A DNA stretch of 64,000 nt from Candidatus Roizmanbacteria bacterium RIFCSPLOWO2_01_FULL_40_13 (GTDB taxonomy: Bacteria; Patescibacteriota; Microgenomatia; UBA1406; GWC2-37-13): positions 15,393 through 79,392 of the forward strand of contig MGAN01000019.1 in assembly GCA_001789745.1 (NCBI GenBank), read 5' to 3'. The stretch's first letter is position 1. The number at the start of each line of letters is the position of its first letter. Below, piece by piece: positions 9,118 to 17,891 of the stretch. The notes beneath the pieces are model-generated. The model did no database searches, had not been told where the DNA came from, and saw only the letters and a program-made list of their open reading frames with translations. Made by a program: the position numbers and the translations under genes.

Positions 9118-10743
9118 ATGAAAATAATTAATTCAATTTTTACTTCAACAAACAAAGTAAAGATTTTTTTAATATTTTTTACATTTGGATTTTTGATTTA
9201 TGGTAACTCGTTATTTAATTCCTTTGTAGGAGATGATATTGGACAGATAAAAGAAAATAGTAAAATCCATTCTGTTTGGAACATTCCTAGTCATTTTATA
9301 CGTGGTACATTTGATGAGGGAAATGTCAAACAGAAAGATTTTAATAACTACTATAAGCCTGTCTTGTCTTCTATTTTTACTTTAATTTACGCTTTCTCTA
9401 GAAACAATCCCGTTGGTTTTCATTTGGTTCAAATAATAATACATATTATTAACTCCTTTATTATTTACTATTTATTCAAATACTTTTTTAGACGCCTTAT
9501 TTCTTTAATTTTAGCGTTAATATTTCTTGCGCATCCAATCAATACCGAGGCGGTTGTTTATATCTCTGCGCTACAGGAACCTTTATTTTTATTATTTGGA
9601 TTGTCTGCCCTTTATATTAATATAAAAAAGCCAAGCAGTCTAATTCGGACATTTTCAATAGTGACTCTTCTAGTTTTATCTTTACTATCAAAAGAAACTG
9701 GTTTAGTATTTTTATTAATTTTACCTTTATATAATTTGCTGTTAGAGAGAAAAAACCTAATTCAAGCACTGATTCATAGTCTTTTTGCTTCAACAACTTA
9801 TGTTTTCTTTAGATTCGTCTTGGCTGGTATTTATTTTGGGCGAAATGTGGTTATTCCTATGAATGCTTTATCTTTATCTGAAAGACTAATTAATATTCCA
9901 AAAATTATTTTTTTCTATATTAGTACTTTTATGTTCCCTCGATATTTGATTATGTTTCAGTCATGGATAGTAAAACAACCTAATTACCAAGATTTTTATA
10001 TACCTCTATTACTAGAAGTAATACTTTTTGTAGCACTAATAATATTTAGTATTCGAGTGTACAAATCTCGTAGAGAAGACCTCAAAACAATTCTTTTCTT
10101 TTTTGCTTGGTTTGTTGTCGGTTTAGGAGCACATTTACAAATTATTTCTTTAGACCAGACGGTTTCAGATAGATGGTTTTATTTTCCAATTATAGGATTG
10201 CTGGCTATGTTAGGAAGTTTACTTAAATATTTATACTCCACTAAAGTTTTGAATTCTAATTATTTGATCATTATTAGTTTAATAATTTTTGCTGCGTTTT
10301 CTCTTAGAGTTATCAATCGAAATAAGAACTGGAAAAATAGTTATACTTTAGTTACTCATGATATAAATTACACCAAAAATAGTCATCAACTTGAAAGAGG
10401 TATTGCTTATGAACATTACTTAAGAGGTGATTACACTGAAGCGGAAAAACACTATATAAAAGCAACTCATATATTTCCAAGTTCATACAATTTCTCTGCT
10501 CTGGGAATCTTTTATATCAGTATTAAAAAATATAAAGAAGCGGTAAATGCTTATGAAGATGCACTGAAATTCTATCCTGAAAATTTTTCTTCTTTGATTT
10601 GGTTAGCAATATCAAAATACAAATTAGGTGATAAAGAAGGTGCATTAATTAATGCGAATAAAGCATATTTATTATCACCAAGCAGTGAGACAATGCAAAT
10701 ACTTAAAACTATACAGGAAGATGCACCAATAAATATTCACTAG
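9118..10743 (+). CDS. Multi-TM glycosyltransferase-like protein with C-terminal TPR
   Basis: NSFVGDDIGQIKEN start region, multiple TMs, C-terminal TPR units (AEKHYIKATHIFPSSYNF). Confidence 0.8.
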   Translation: MKIINSIFTSTNKVKIFLIFFTFGFLIYGNSLFNSFVGDDIGQIKENSKIHSVWNIPSHFIRGTFDEGNVKQKDFNNYYKPVLSSIFTLIYAFSRNNPVGFHLVQIIIHIINSFIIYYLFKYFFRRLISLILALIFLAHPINTEAVVYISALQEPLFLLFGLSALYINIKKPSSLIRTFSIVTLLVLSLLSKETGLVFLLILPLYNLLLERKNLIQALIHSLFASTTYVFFRFVLAGIYFGRNVVIPMNALSLSERLINIPKIIFFYISTFMFPRYLIMFQSWIVKQPNYQDFYIPLLLEVILFVALIIFSIRVYKSRREDLKTILFFFAWFVVGLGAHLQIISLDQTVSDRWFYFPIIGLLAMLGSLLKYLYSTKVLNSNYLIIISLIIFAAFSLRVINRNKNWKNSYTLVTHDINYTKNSHQLERGIAYEHYLRGDYTEAEKHYIKATHIFPSSYNFSALGIFYISIKKYKEAVNAYEDALKFYPENFSSLIWLAISKYKLGDKEGALINANKAYLLSPSSETMQILKTIQEDAPINIH

Positions 10744-10869
10744 CTCTTTAATATAAAAAACATATTTATATATTTTAATTTTTAAATAATTGAAGCAAGC
10801 AGTCGGATAAACGGAAATAGAATTTATGTTTATATTACTAGAACAATCCAATTTTTGTTGTGGACAGCA

Positions 10870-10893
10870 GCGAACGAAGTTTATAACTTTTAT
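10870..10893 (+). repeat. Dispersed motif copy C
   Basis: gcgaacgaagtttataacttttat. Confidence 0.85.
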
Positions 10894-10899
10894 TTGAGC

Positions 10900-12050
10900 T
10901 CAAATAATTTTATATCTATTTAAAATTTCTTCAGGTGTAAAGGCGTTAGTATAAATATCATACACATAGCCTTTTCTTTCCTGTTTACTTAACTTACTTG
11001 CTATCAATCGGTGGTAATAAAGTGAAATACCATAAATATATTGATAAGTTCTTCCTAATGAGTCTTTTGATTTTTCAACAACTCCCTTTTTAATTTCATT
11101 TTCAGCCAGATAAGGTAGATAGGATTGAACAAATTCAATAATTTCTTCTATTTTGATATTTTTATTAGCCATAATGTGAGCATTATTCCATGCGTACCAA
11201 TATAGATGATCCGTATGTAAGCTTATTAACCCAAAATCTGAAAATGGATTATTAGGATAAAAATAGAAGAGTGATTCAGCAATTCCTTCCATCATAAATT
11301 GCTCTGACGTAAATACACTTACTAATCCCCAGAAAGAATTCATTCGTCCCTCACTTATTCGTTTTTTCCACGAGGATGCTTGTAAGGCATGTCCACATAT
11401 TTCATGGAATACTAAAAACTCTGTTGAACCTCTTAACCATTTATGTCTTTTATTTAAATTGTATTGCAATAAAATATCTCCATTTTCGTCAGTTGAAATC
11501 CAGTTCATCCAATATTCATCAATATCAACAAAAGCAACTTTATAATCAAGCTTAAAACTTAATCCAAGCCAATTCATTACGTTTGAAACTATTAATCCTC
11601 TAAACTTTATGAATGTCTGTTCTATTTCTTTTTTATTTAGTAGATTGTCTTTTTGAAATTTAAGAATTCCAGCTTTATTCCACTTATATCCAACTTTTTG
11701 ATAAGAATTTTTAACTTTTTCTAATTGATCGTCTAATTCCTTTTTAGAGATATATTGTGGAATTACTCCCATTGTATTAAAAACATACTCTTTGAAAGAA
11801 AAATCATTACCCAATAAGGCATTTAAATAATAAAAAGCACCTTGGGTTTTTTCTCTGTAAAAGAATTTTTATTCGGTAACTTCTTATATTTAGCTAATAA
11901 ATCTACTAATTCATTTAAAATTTCTTGTCTTGATTCAAAACCAGAGGAAGTTTGATTATTTTGAATTAAATCAAAATCAATAATATTGATATTATTTAAC
12001 TTCTCAAATTTATGCCATTTATAAAAGAAGTCTACTAATTGTTTATCCAT
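10900..12050 (-). pseudogene. Putative metallopeptidase-like gene with HEICGH motif, split by a -1/+2 type frameshift near an A6 run
   Basis: ORFs 11823-12050 and 10900-11814 join through an alternate frame reading GAFYYLNALLGNDFSFKEYVF; HEICGHALQ and downstream EGIAESL. Confidence 0.7.
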
Positions 12051-12135
12051 ATATGGAGTATATCAGAAGTACTAAAAAAAGATGTTATTAAATGGAGATT
12101 TAGACTATTACAACAGTCTAAATTTTGCTGGTGGA

Positions 12136-12195
12136 GCACAGCGGATTATAATCCTGAGATTTAATTAATCGAAGAACGAAGTTTATAACTTTTTT
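12136..12195 (+). repeat. Dispersed motif copy D with 31-bp insert
   Basis: Shares long core with copy B; left flank tggagcacagcg shared with copy E. Confidence 0.9.
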
Positions 12196-12223
12196 ATTAT
12201 CTAAAAAAAGATTTTTCTCTGTT

Positions 12224-12646
12224 TTAATTTGAATTGGAAAAAGGATTATAAGTATTGATTTCTGCTATTTTTTTAAAATCCTTATCATTATCCGTCGCGA
12301 TTGTTTGAATGTTATTACTTATTGCCGTTCCAACCAAATACGCGTCGAAAACTTGATCTGACTTTAGCTGATATTTCTTAATCAGTTCAAGAGCAAGATA
12401 AAAACTATCGAAATTTGGCTTGATAATTTTTATTGCTTTTGCAATTTTATTTATGGAATATATTGCATCAGTAGAATTCATCGGGTTTGGAAATTTCTTA
12501 TGAGTTAGAATTCTTAAACTTTCAAATACGTTTTGATGTGCTATAAAAAGCTTATCCTTAAATTTTTGGATAAAATTTTGAGCTTTCCGGTTTTTAGGTG
12601 AAGAATCGTTTATAGAGTAGACAACTATGTTAGAATCCAAAAGCAT
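12224..12646 (-). CDS. PIN-domain toxin (VapC-like)
   Basis: MLLDSNIVVYSIN start; conserved acidic residues; paired with small upstream gene. Confidence 0.85.
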   Translation of the reverse strand: MLLDSNIVVYSINDSSPKNRKAQNFIQKFKDKLFIAHQNVFESLRILTHKKFPNPMNSTDAIYSINKIAKAIKIIKPNFDSFYLALELIKKYQLKSDQVFDAYLVGTAISNNIQTIATDNDKDFKKIAEINTYNPFSNSN

Positions 12647-12652
12647 AATTTA

Positions 12653-12898
12653 TTAAAGATCGCTATAATAATCTTTCCTTCGTAAATTATCTAACTTCTC
12701 TCCAAGATCATGCGTCCTGAAAATAATCCGCTTTGCCTTCTTTTCAGCTTCTTCGTGAATAAACTTCTCTATTGCGGCATTAAATAAATCCTGCAAAGTT
12801 TTTTTTTCTTCTAACGCTCTTTTTTCTAAAGCTTCCTTTAAATTTTCTTTTATCCTCAAAGTTGTTCTTATAAGTTGCATATGTTTAAATATTAGCAT
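12653..12898 (-). CDS. Antitoxin (RHH/VapB-like)
   Basis: Small basic ORF TTLRIKENLKEALEKRALEEKKTLQDLFNAAIEKFI directly upstream of PIN toxin. Confidence 0.75.
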   Translation of the reverse strand: MLIFKHMQLIRTTLRIKENLKEALEKRALEEKKTLQDLFNAAIEKFIHEEAEKKAKRIIFRTHDLGEKLDNLRRKDYYSDL

Positions 12899-12951
12899 AT
12901 ATATGACAATATGTCAAGAATTTTTCGATTTATTTCATTAATCAGTCAAGA

Positions 12952-13160
12952 TTATTGTAGCTGTAAAATAGTGTCAACAATCTTTTTATTTTCTTCCGTT
13001 GGAGAAAGCAGGTATAAAAAAACTGTGTAAATTCCAATGCCTTTTCTTTATCGTTGTTCTGGAAGTTGAGTATAACTAATGCCCGGATAAGCCTGATGTT
13101 ATTTGGGAAATAAGAAAGCCCTTTTTCAGAAAGCGAAATTATATCATTAAGGTATTTTTA
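12952..13160 (-). pseudogene. 3' remnant of a TPR-type membrane protein gene, frameshifted
   Basis: Frame 1 LNDIISLSEKGLSYFPNNIRLIRALVILNFQNNDKEKALEFTQ, then frame 2 YLLSPTEENKKIVDTILQLQ*. Confidence 0.65.
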
Positions 13161-13210
13161 CGGAGCATGTTGACATGAAAGAAACAGCACTTTCAGACGT
13201 GAAAGTTCGC

Positions 13211-13255
13211 CAAAAAAACAACCCACCGTTATTTAAGCGATGGGTTGTTAAAACC
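13211..13255 (-). terminator. Intrinsic terminator (minus strand)
   Basis: AACAACCCATCG...CGGTGGGTTGTT hairpin followed by T-run on minus strand. Confidence 0.6.
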
Positions 13256-13366
13256 ACAATCAATGGTAGACTGCCTCTAACTCTTAACTACCCCCTCGCT
13301 TGTCGAAATTACCGACGGCATATTACTCTACAGATTGGGGTAGTCTGTCACCAAAGCGGTCAAAAG

Positions 13367-13563
13367 TCATAATTGTAGAATCAAGTTGTGCTCGAATAGA
13401 TAGGCGCCTGGATGCCAGCCAGTTAGACTCCCTCCATTAATATCGCTCGACAGAACGAGCCAAATTTTATACTCGCCTACTTCTTCTCCGCCCGATCCGA
13501 CGTCAGCTGTACCAGCTATGTGAACGTTCCCCGCGGCATCTGCCACATCACTACCAATGAACT
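13367..13563 (-). pseudogene. 3' fragment of a secreted/surface protein gene truncated at a palindromic element
   Basis: GSDVADAAGNVHIAGTADVGSGGEEVGEYKIWLVLSSDINGGSLTGWHPGAYLFEHNLILQL*; in-frame stop and hairpin element at 5' edge. Confidence 0.6.
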
Positions 13564-13692
13564 ACCCCGCAGCAGAGCTGCGGGGTATCTTTATGTCATT
13601 CCCTCGAAGGAGGGAATCCAGACCGGATCCCCGCCTGCGCGGGGATGACAAACATTTCGCAGCAAGCTGCGAGGAATTAAACCACTAAGGTA
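13561..13692. repeat. REP/RAYT-like palindromic element with embedded second palindrome
   Basis: TACCCCGCAGCAGAGCTGCGGGGTA, then TGTCATTCCCTCGAAGGAGGGAATCCAGACCGGATCCCCGCCTGCGCGGGGATGACA, then TTCGCAGCAAGCTGCGAGGAATTAAAC. Confidence 0.75.
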
Positions 13693-13762
13693 AATTATTA
13701 AAAAGAATATTTATATATTTGTATCGTTTGTTGGAGGAATACTACTTACACTTTTAATTACT

Positions 13763-14221
13763 ATGCCGCTGTTAGTTCAAGCTCACCAAGGAGGTCCACC
13801 TTCGGCTCCTCCGGGCGGAGGCGGAGTTCCTCTCCCATTTATATGTACTAAGTGTGATCTCTATCAAGAATTTCATACAGAAATAACCCAGGGAAATTAT
13901 ATAAATGCAGTTTTGTGGCGTTCTGAATTTAACGATATGGATATTAGCGGATCAAATTTCTCTAGTGCCAAGGTTGCTTCTTCTGATATGGTTAATGTAA
14001 ATGCATCCGGCGCTAACTTCACGGGCGCAGATTTACGATTGACAGGTTTTCATTCTGACACTAATTTACAAAATGCCAACTTCACTAATGCTAATTTAAA
14101 GTCTGCAGAGTTTGATCAGGGTACGGACTTAACTGGAGTTATTTGGTCAAACACAACATGCCCTGATGGAACTAACTCTGACAACAATGGAAATACCTGC
14201 GAAGGTCATCTAAGTCCTTAG
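13763..14221 (+). CDS. Pentapeptide-repeat protein; true start probably upstream with signal peptide (non-ATG)
   Basis: SGSNFSSAKV...ASGANFTGADLRLTGFHSDTNLQNANFTNANLKSAEF; upstream in-frame KKNIYIFVSFVGGILLTLLIT. Confidence 0.8.
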   Translation: MPLLVQAHQGGPPSAPPGGGGVPLPFICTKCDLYQEFHTEITQGNYINAVLWRSEFNDMDISGSNFSSAKVASSDMVNVNASGANFTGADLRLTGFHSDTNLQNANFTNANLKSAEFDQGTDLTGVIWSNTTCPDGTNSDNNGNTCEGHLSP

Positions 14222-14238
14222 TATAGTTGATTTGATCA

Positions 14239-16038
14239 TTAAAACTCATCAAGCAGTTTCAGTTTTTCTTTTTCTAAGAGATTATTATTCCAATCAAAAA
14301 ATTTTTGTGCCTCCTTAATATTTCCTGTTTTGAAATAATTGATTGCCAAGACCAACCTTGCTTTAGAGTGAATTGGCTCTTGACCAAAGTTACTGATAAT
14401 CACCGATAAACTTTCTTTATGTTTACCAAGTTTTGCCAAGACTAAAGCATAATCAATAATATCGGAATCTCTAGATTTTGATTTTTTGTAAACCAGACGT
14501 TTAAGAGCCCTTTTTGCATTTTCATATTCGCCAAGTCTATAGTAAACCATAGCAGCATTTCTAAAGCCTTCACCTATAGTTGGAGCGACAATAGTTGCTC
14601 TATAGAAAGCTGCTTTAGCCAATTTGTAATTCCCTTCTTTATAAGCAATTTGACCAACTATATTTAAAAGAGGAGGATAATCCTTATCAATAGAGTAAGC
14701 TATTTCTGCTTCTTTTTTAGCCTGGCTCATCTGATTTTTCCCAAAATAATAATCTGCCAGTCCCCAGTGACCCATCACGCTTTTTGGCGCTGATTTAATC
14801 ATACTTTTATACAGACTCTCGGATGAACGCCAGACTAAATTTCGAGGAATCAAAATCCATGAATAAGTCATTAGGACGCTTGTAAAGATTACAGATCCCA
14901 ACAGTTTATTTTTCTTAAACAATTTGTCAAATAAAAAACCTCCTATAATGCTTAAACCAATAGAAGGGAAATACATCCACCTTTCCGCAAGTAAATCTCC
15001 ACCTTTGAATAAAAACTTGGAAAAAATAAAAAAAGTGATAATAAAAGTAAGAGAACCAATTTGTATCGGCGAGTTTCTCCATCTTATAGAAAAAGCGACA
15101 AAAACAAGCAATAATAATAGGGTAAAACCAAAAATGGCTTGCCATGAAGTAAATAAATTAGTAACTAAAGGTAATTGATTATAGTGATATGATGCAGAAA
15201 GATTCCATGGTATATAAGTTTTCCCTATATAAATGAACGCAATTTTAAAAGCTGTAAGGAAACGTGTCCAAAAATCAGTATATGCTAAAGGGTTTACCGC
15301 AAAATAAAGGTTGTCTTTTCCAAAAGCATATTCACCAAGCACAGTATAACGCCAAAAAAAGTATAGAACTAAAGTAACTGCATATATCGAAGCAATCTTA
15401 ATTAACATAGTTTTACTTTTAGATTTTTTAAAGAATAAGTCAACAAGAAATATTGCTGGTAAAAATAAAATTAGCTCTTTTGTCAAAACTGCCAAAAGAT
15501 AAAGGAAAGCACTTAAGATAATTTGGAAATATTTTATTATTTTGCTATTTTCTGTTATCTTAATAAAGAAAAGCCAAGAAAGTAATCCGAAAAAAGCAGA
15601 TAGCAGTTCTTCGCGACCTTTTATTGAAGAAATAGCTTCACTATGAATTGGTAAAAATGCAAAAAGTAAGGCAATGAATAAAGAGAGAGATAATCTTTTG
15701 AATAATTTGTAACAAACAAGAAAAACCAAAAAACTAATTAATCCATTCAAGACAATATTAGTTATATGAAAACTTTTTGTAGATGAACCGAAAAGAACAA
15801 AGTTAAGAATAAAAGAAAATAAAGTTAATGGACGGAAGAGACCAGCAGAATTATTATGAGGTAAATAAGGTTCATTCCAAATCTGAAAAACGTAGTTTGG
15901 ATTTTTTAATTCTAGGCGATTTGCGAAGAAAAAATCGTCATGGACGAAATCGCCGTTTATTGAATTTCCATAGAGTGCAAAACTTAATAAAATGAAGATA
16001 AAAAGTAAGACGAGGTATTTCTTGAAATTCATTAACAC
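14239..16038 (-). CDS. Multi-TM glycosyltransferase-like protein with C-terminal TPR (paralogous type to 9118-10743)
   Basis: DFVHDDFFFANR, multi-TM, C-terminal TPRs (LGHWGLADYYFGKNQMSQAKKEAEIAYSIDKDYPPLL-like). Confidence 0.85.
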   Translation of the reverse strand: MLMNFKKYLVLLFIFILLSFALYGNSINGDFVHDDFFFANRLELKNPNYVFQIWNEPYLPHNNSAGLFRPLTLFSFILNFVLFGSSTKSFHITNIVLNGLISFLVFLVCYKLFKRLSLSLFIALLFAFLPIHSEAISSIKGREELLSAFFGLLSWLFFIKITENSKIIKYFQIILSAFLYLLAVLTKELILFLPAIFLVDLFFKKSKSKTMLIKIASIYAVTLVLYFFWRYTVLGEYAFGKDNLYFAVNPLAYTDFWTRFLTAFKIAFIYIGKTYIPWNLSASYHYNQLPLVTNLFTSWQAIFGFTLLLLLVFVAFSIRWRNSPIQIGSLTFIITFFIFSKFLFKGGDLLAERWMYFPSIGLSIIGGFLFDKLFKKNKLLGSVIFTSVLMTYSWILIPRNLVWRSSESLYKSMIKSAPKSVMGHWGLADYYFGKNQMSQAKKEAEIAYSIDKDYPPLLNIVGQIAYKEGNYKLAKAAFYRATIVAPTIGEGFRNAAMVYYRLGEYENAKRALKRLVYKKSKSRDSDIIDYALVLAKLGKHKESLSVIISNFGQEPIHSKARLVLAINYFKTGNIKEAQKFFDWNNNLLEKEKLKLLDEF

Positions 16039-16072
16039 TAATTTTAGCGTTTAAGCGGCTTGAATTCAATTT

Positions 16073-16105
16073 GTGGAGCACAGCGAACGAAGTTTATAAC
16101 TTTTT
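16073..16105 (+). repeat. Dispersed motif copy E
   Basis: tgtggagcacagcgaacgaagtttataactttt. Confidence 0.85.
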
Positions 16106-16128
16106 CAGGGACTTGATTACGGCGAATG

Positions 16129-16392
16129 TTAAATTCCGGTATGAGATTGATGGACTTTTTCCATAATCCACATTCTGATAAGTTGTGTCGGACCAAGTCC
16201 TTTTTTATGAGCCTCACCCTTAATTTTATCAAGAACTTCAGGCTCTAATCGAATATTAATGGTTGCGGACAAATTTTTGGCAAATTCAATACCTGTTGAC
16301 TTCCCTTTTTCCCAGGTTTCTTTATAGTTTTTCTCCCAAAATTTTGCCTCCTTTTCTCTGTTTGTAAATATTGATTTATTTGGTTTTTTCAT
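16129..16392 (-). CDS. CopG/BrnA-type antitoxin
   Basis: SATINIRLEPEVLDKIKGEAHKKGLGPTQLIRMWIMEKV; follows BrnT-like gene. Confidence 0.8.
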   Translation of the reverse strand: MKKPNKSIFTNREKEAKFWEKNYKETWEKGKSTGIEFAKNLSATINIRLEPEVLDKIKGEAHKKGLGPTQLIRMWIMEKVHQSHTGI

Positions 16393-16655
16393 AATTCTTG
16401 CACCTCCTCAAATGCGGTAATAACATAATAAATGTCATTTCCATACGGTTTTAAATCTCTACCTTCCGGTGAAAGGATAATAATTAACCCTCTTCCTTTT
16501 TTCGTTTTTCCCATAAGTTGTATCCTTCCTCGGTAACTTGTAACTGCTCGAAACTTACTATGACAGACTTCTTCTACCTCTTCTGGAGTAACAGAATGAT
16601 TAGCTAAATGTTTTTTATTCCAGTCATCCCAGATAAGACCGCGAACTTTAATCAT
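16389..16655 (-). CDS. BrnT-like toxin (start adjusted to ATG at 16655)
   Basis: MIKVRGLIWDDWNKKHLANHSVTPEEVEEVCHSKFRAVTSYRGRIQLMGKTKKGR. Confidence 0.8.
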   Translation of the reverse strand: MIKVRGLIWDDWNKKHLANHSVTPEEVEEVCHSKFRAVTSYRGRIQLMGKTKKGRGLIIILSPEGRDLKPYGNDIYYVITAFEEVQEL

Positions 16656-16667
16656 GACATTAAATAT

Positions 16668-16690
16668 ATTGTAGCACAATGTGCTACAAT
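16668..16690 (-). promoter_or_regulatory. Perfect 23-bp palindromic operator overlapping promoter of BrnT/CopG module
   Basis: ATTGTAGCACA-T-TGTGCTACAAT; minus-strand TTGACA (16690-16695) / 16 bp / TACAAT (16668-16673). Confidence 0.8.
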
Positions 16691-16704
16691 GTCAAATCAT
16701 GGAA

Positions 16705-16728
16705 GCGAACGAAGTTTATAACTTTTTT
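16705..16728 (+). repeat. Dispersed motif copy F (between two divergent TA promoters)
   Basis: gcgaacgaagtttataacttttt. Confidence 0.85.
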
Positions 16729-16781
16729 GTAAGTTCCAAATAGAATATATTAAATTGAGAATCAAAATTGCTATAGTTTGC

Positions 16782-16810
16782 TTGACTTATGTACATTTAA
16801 CATGTACAAT
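16782..16810 (+). promoter_or_regulatory. Promoter with inverted-repeat operator for Phd/YefM-RelE module
   Basis: TTGACT-17 bp-TACAAT with ATGTACATtTAACATGTACAAT inverted repeat. Confidence 0.75.
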
Positions 16811-16819
16811 AATTTTGTT

Positions 16820-17068
16820 ATGAATATAATTACAAGTACTGTTCTTAGAAATAACCTGTCTGATTCGTTAAAAGAAGTAACCGAAAAAAAAGATTATCTT
16901 TTAGTGGCAAAAAAAGGTAAAGTTACTTCCGCTCTTGTTAATATTGACTTATTCGAAGACCTAATGGCTCTCGTCAATAAAAAGTATGTCAAAAGTATTA
17001 AGAAAGCCAGAGAAGAATACAAAAAAGGTGATTTTTTTTCACACGCTGAGGTTTTCGGAGAAATATAA
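16820..17068 (+). CDS. Phd/YefM-type antitoxin
   Basis: MNIITSTVLRNNLSDSLKEVTEKKDYLLVAKKGKVTSALVNIDLFEDL. Confidence 0.85.
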   Translation: MNIITSTVLRNNLSDSLKEVTEKKDYLLVAKKGKVTSALVNIDLFEDLMALVNKKYVKSIKKAREEYKKGDFFSHAEVFGEI

Positions 17069-17071
17069 TTC

Positions 17072-17323
17072 ATGTCTTACAAGCCTCTTTATACCAAGTC
17101 AGCCTTCAACGATATTAAAAAACTTGATACGGTAACGAAAAAAAGAATAAAGAAAAAAATCGAAGCGCTCTCTCTAAATCCGATCGTCAAAGCTAAAAGG
17201 TTGGTTAATCCAATTATCGGTACATATAGATGGCGAATTGGCAACTTCAGGGTTGTTTTTGATCTTGATGGTAATAAAATAATTATTCTTCGAATCGGCC
17301 ATCGCAGAGAGATATATAAGTAG
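17072..17323 (+). CDS. RelE/ParE-type toxin
   Basis: YTKSAFNDIKKLDTVTKKRIKKKIEALSLNP...YRWRIGNFRVVFDLDGNKIIILRIGHRREIYK. Confidence 0.9.
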   Translation: MSYKPLYTKSAFNDIKKLDTVTKKRIKKKIEALSLNPIVKAKRLVNPIIGTYRWRIGNFRVVFDLDGNKIIILRIGHRREIYK

Positions 17324-17471
17324 TCTGTGTAATAAAATTGCATTAAACTGTTAAGACAGCTAAGCTGTCACTTGTGGACAGTGGCACTTCGGTGGGCTCA
17401 GTGTAAACGAAGTCGAAGGACGAAGTTTACCTGTCCCAAACGGAACTTAAAAGCGAAGTGGGATAAATTTT

Positions 17472-17711
17472 TTAAATCAACTGTTTGTTTCTGAAAGCTA
17501 GTCCTGAGGAAGATTTAAGATAATTTTCAAAATCAGTTGCTTTCTTTTGAGTTACAAAAGCAGAATAATAAACTAATTTTACTAGTCTGAAGTTTTTTGT
17601 TGATGAGATCGACCCTTTATTGTGAGTTTTAATTCGAGTTTTTAAATCAGAAGAAGAACCTACATAAAATGTTTGATCAGAAAGTTGAAGAATATAAACG
17701 TAGTACGCAAA
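17472..17711 (-). pseudogene. GIY-YIG endonuclease (YhbQ-like) lacking a recognisable start codon
   Basis: Open frame (F)AYYVYILQLSDQTFYVGSSSDLKTRIKTHNKGSISSTKNFRLVKLVYYSAFVTQKKATDFENYLKSSSGLAFRNKQLI*, in-frame TAA just upstream. Confidence 0.75.
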
Positions 17712-17891
17712 TTAATTATAATAAACAGTCCCCTTCGCTCTTCGAGCTTCGGTAAGGACACACTTCTTATCTTGTAATTAAACGCTTACAACTTTAGTGT
17801 GGTTTACCACTCTTCGCTTTATTGAAATAGTCAAAAAGCTACGATGTGGCTTGCCACGCGAAGCCACGACGATTTTTGTCGGGACGAAGTG

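Noticed and set aside
13175-13372. ORF 65 aa on + strand
   Set aside because: Overlaps a terminator hairpin and the end of a minus-strand pseudogene; no convincing protein.
666-16728. Integron attC sites explaining the GCGAACGAAGTTTATAACTTTT repeats
   Set aside because: No RYYYAAC/GTTRRRY pair could be matched, copies are too short and no integrase is visible; cassette behaviour remains only a hypothesis.
17364-17445. GGACAG...CTGTCC palindromic block considered as an ncRNA
   Set aside because: Looks like another generic dispersed palindrome in a degraded region; no independent support for a structured RNA.
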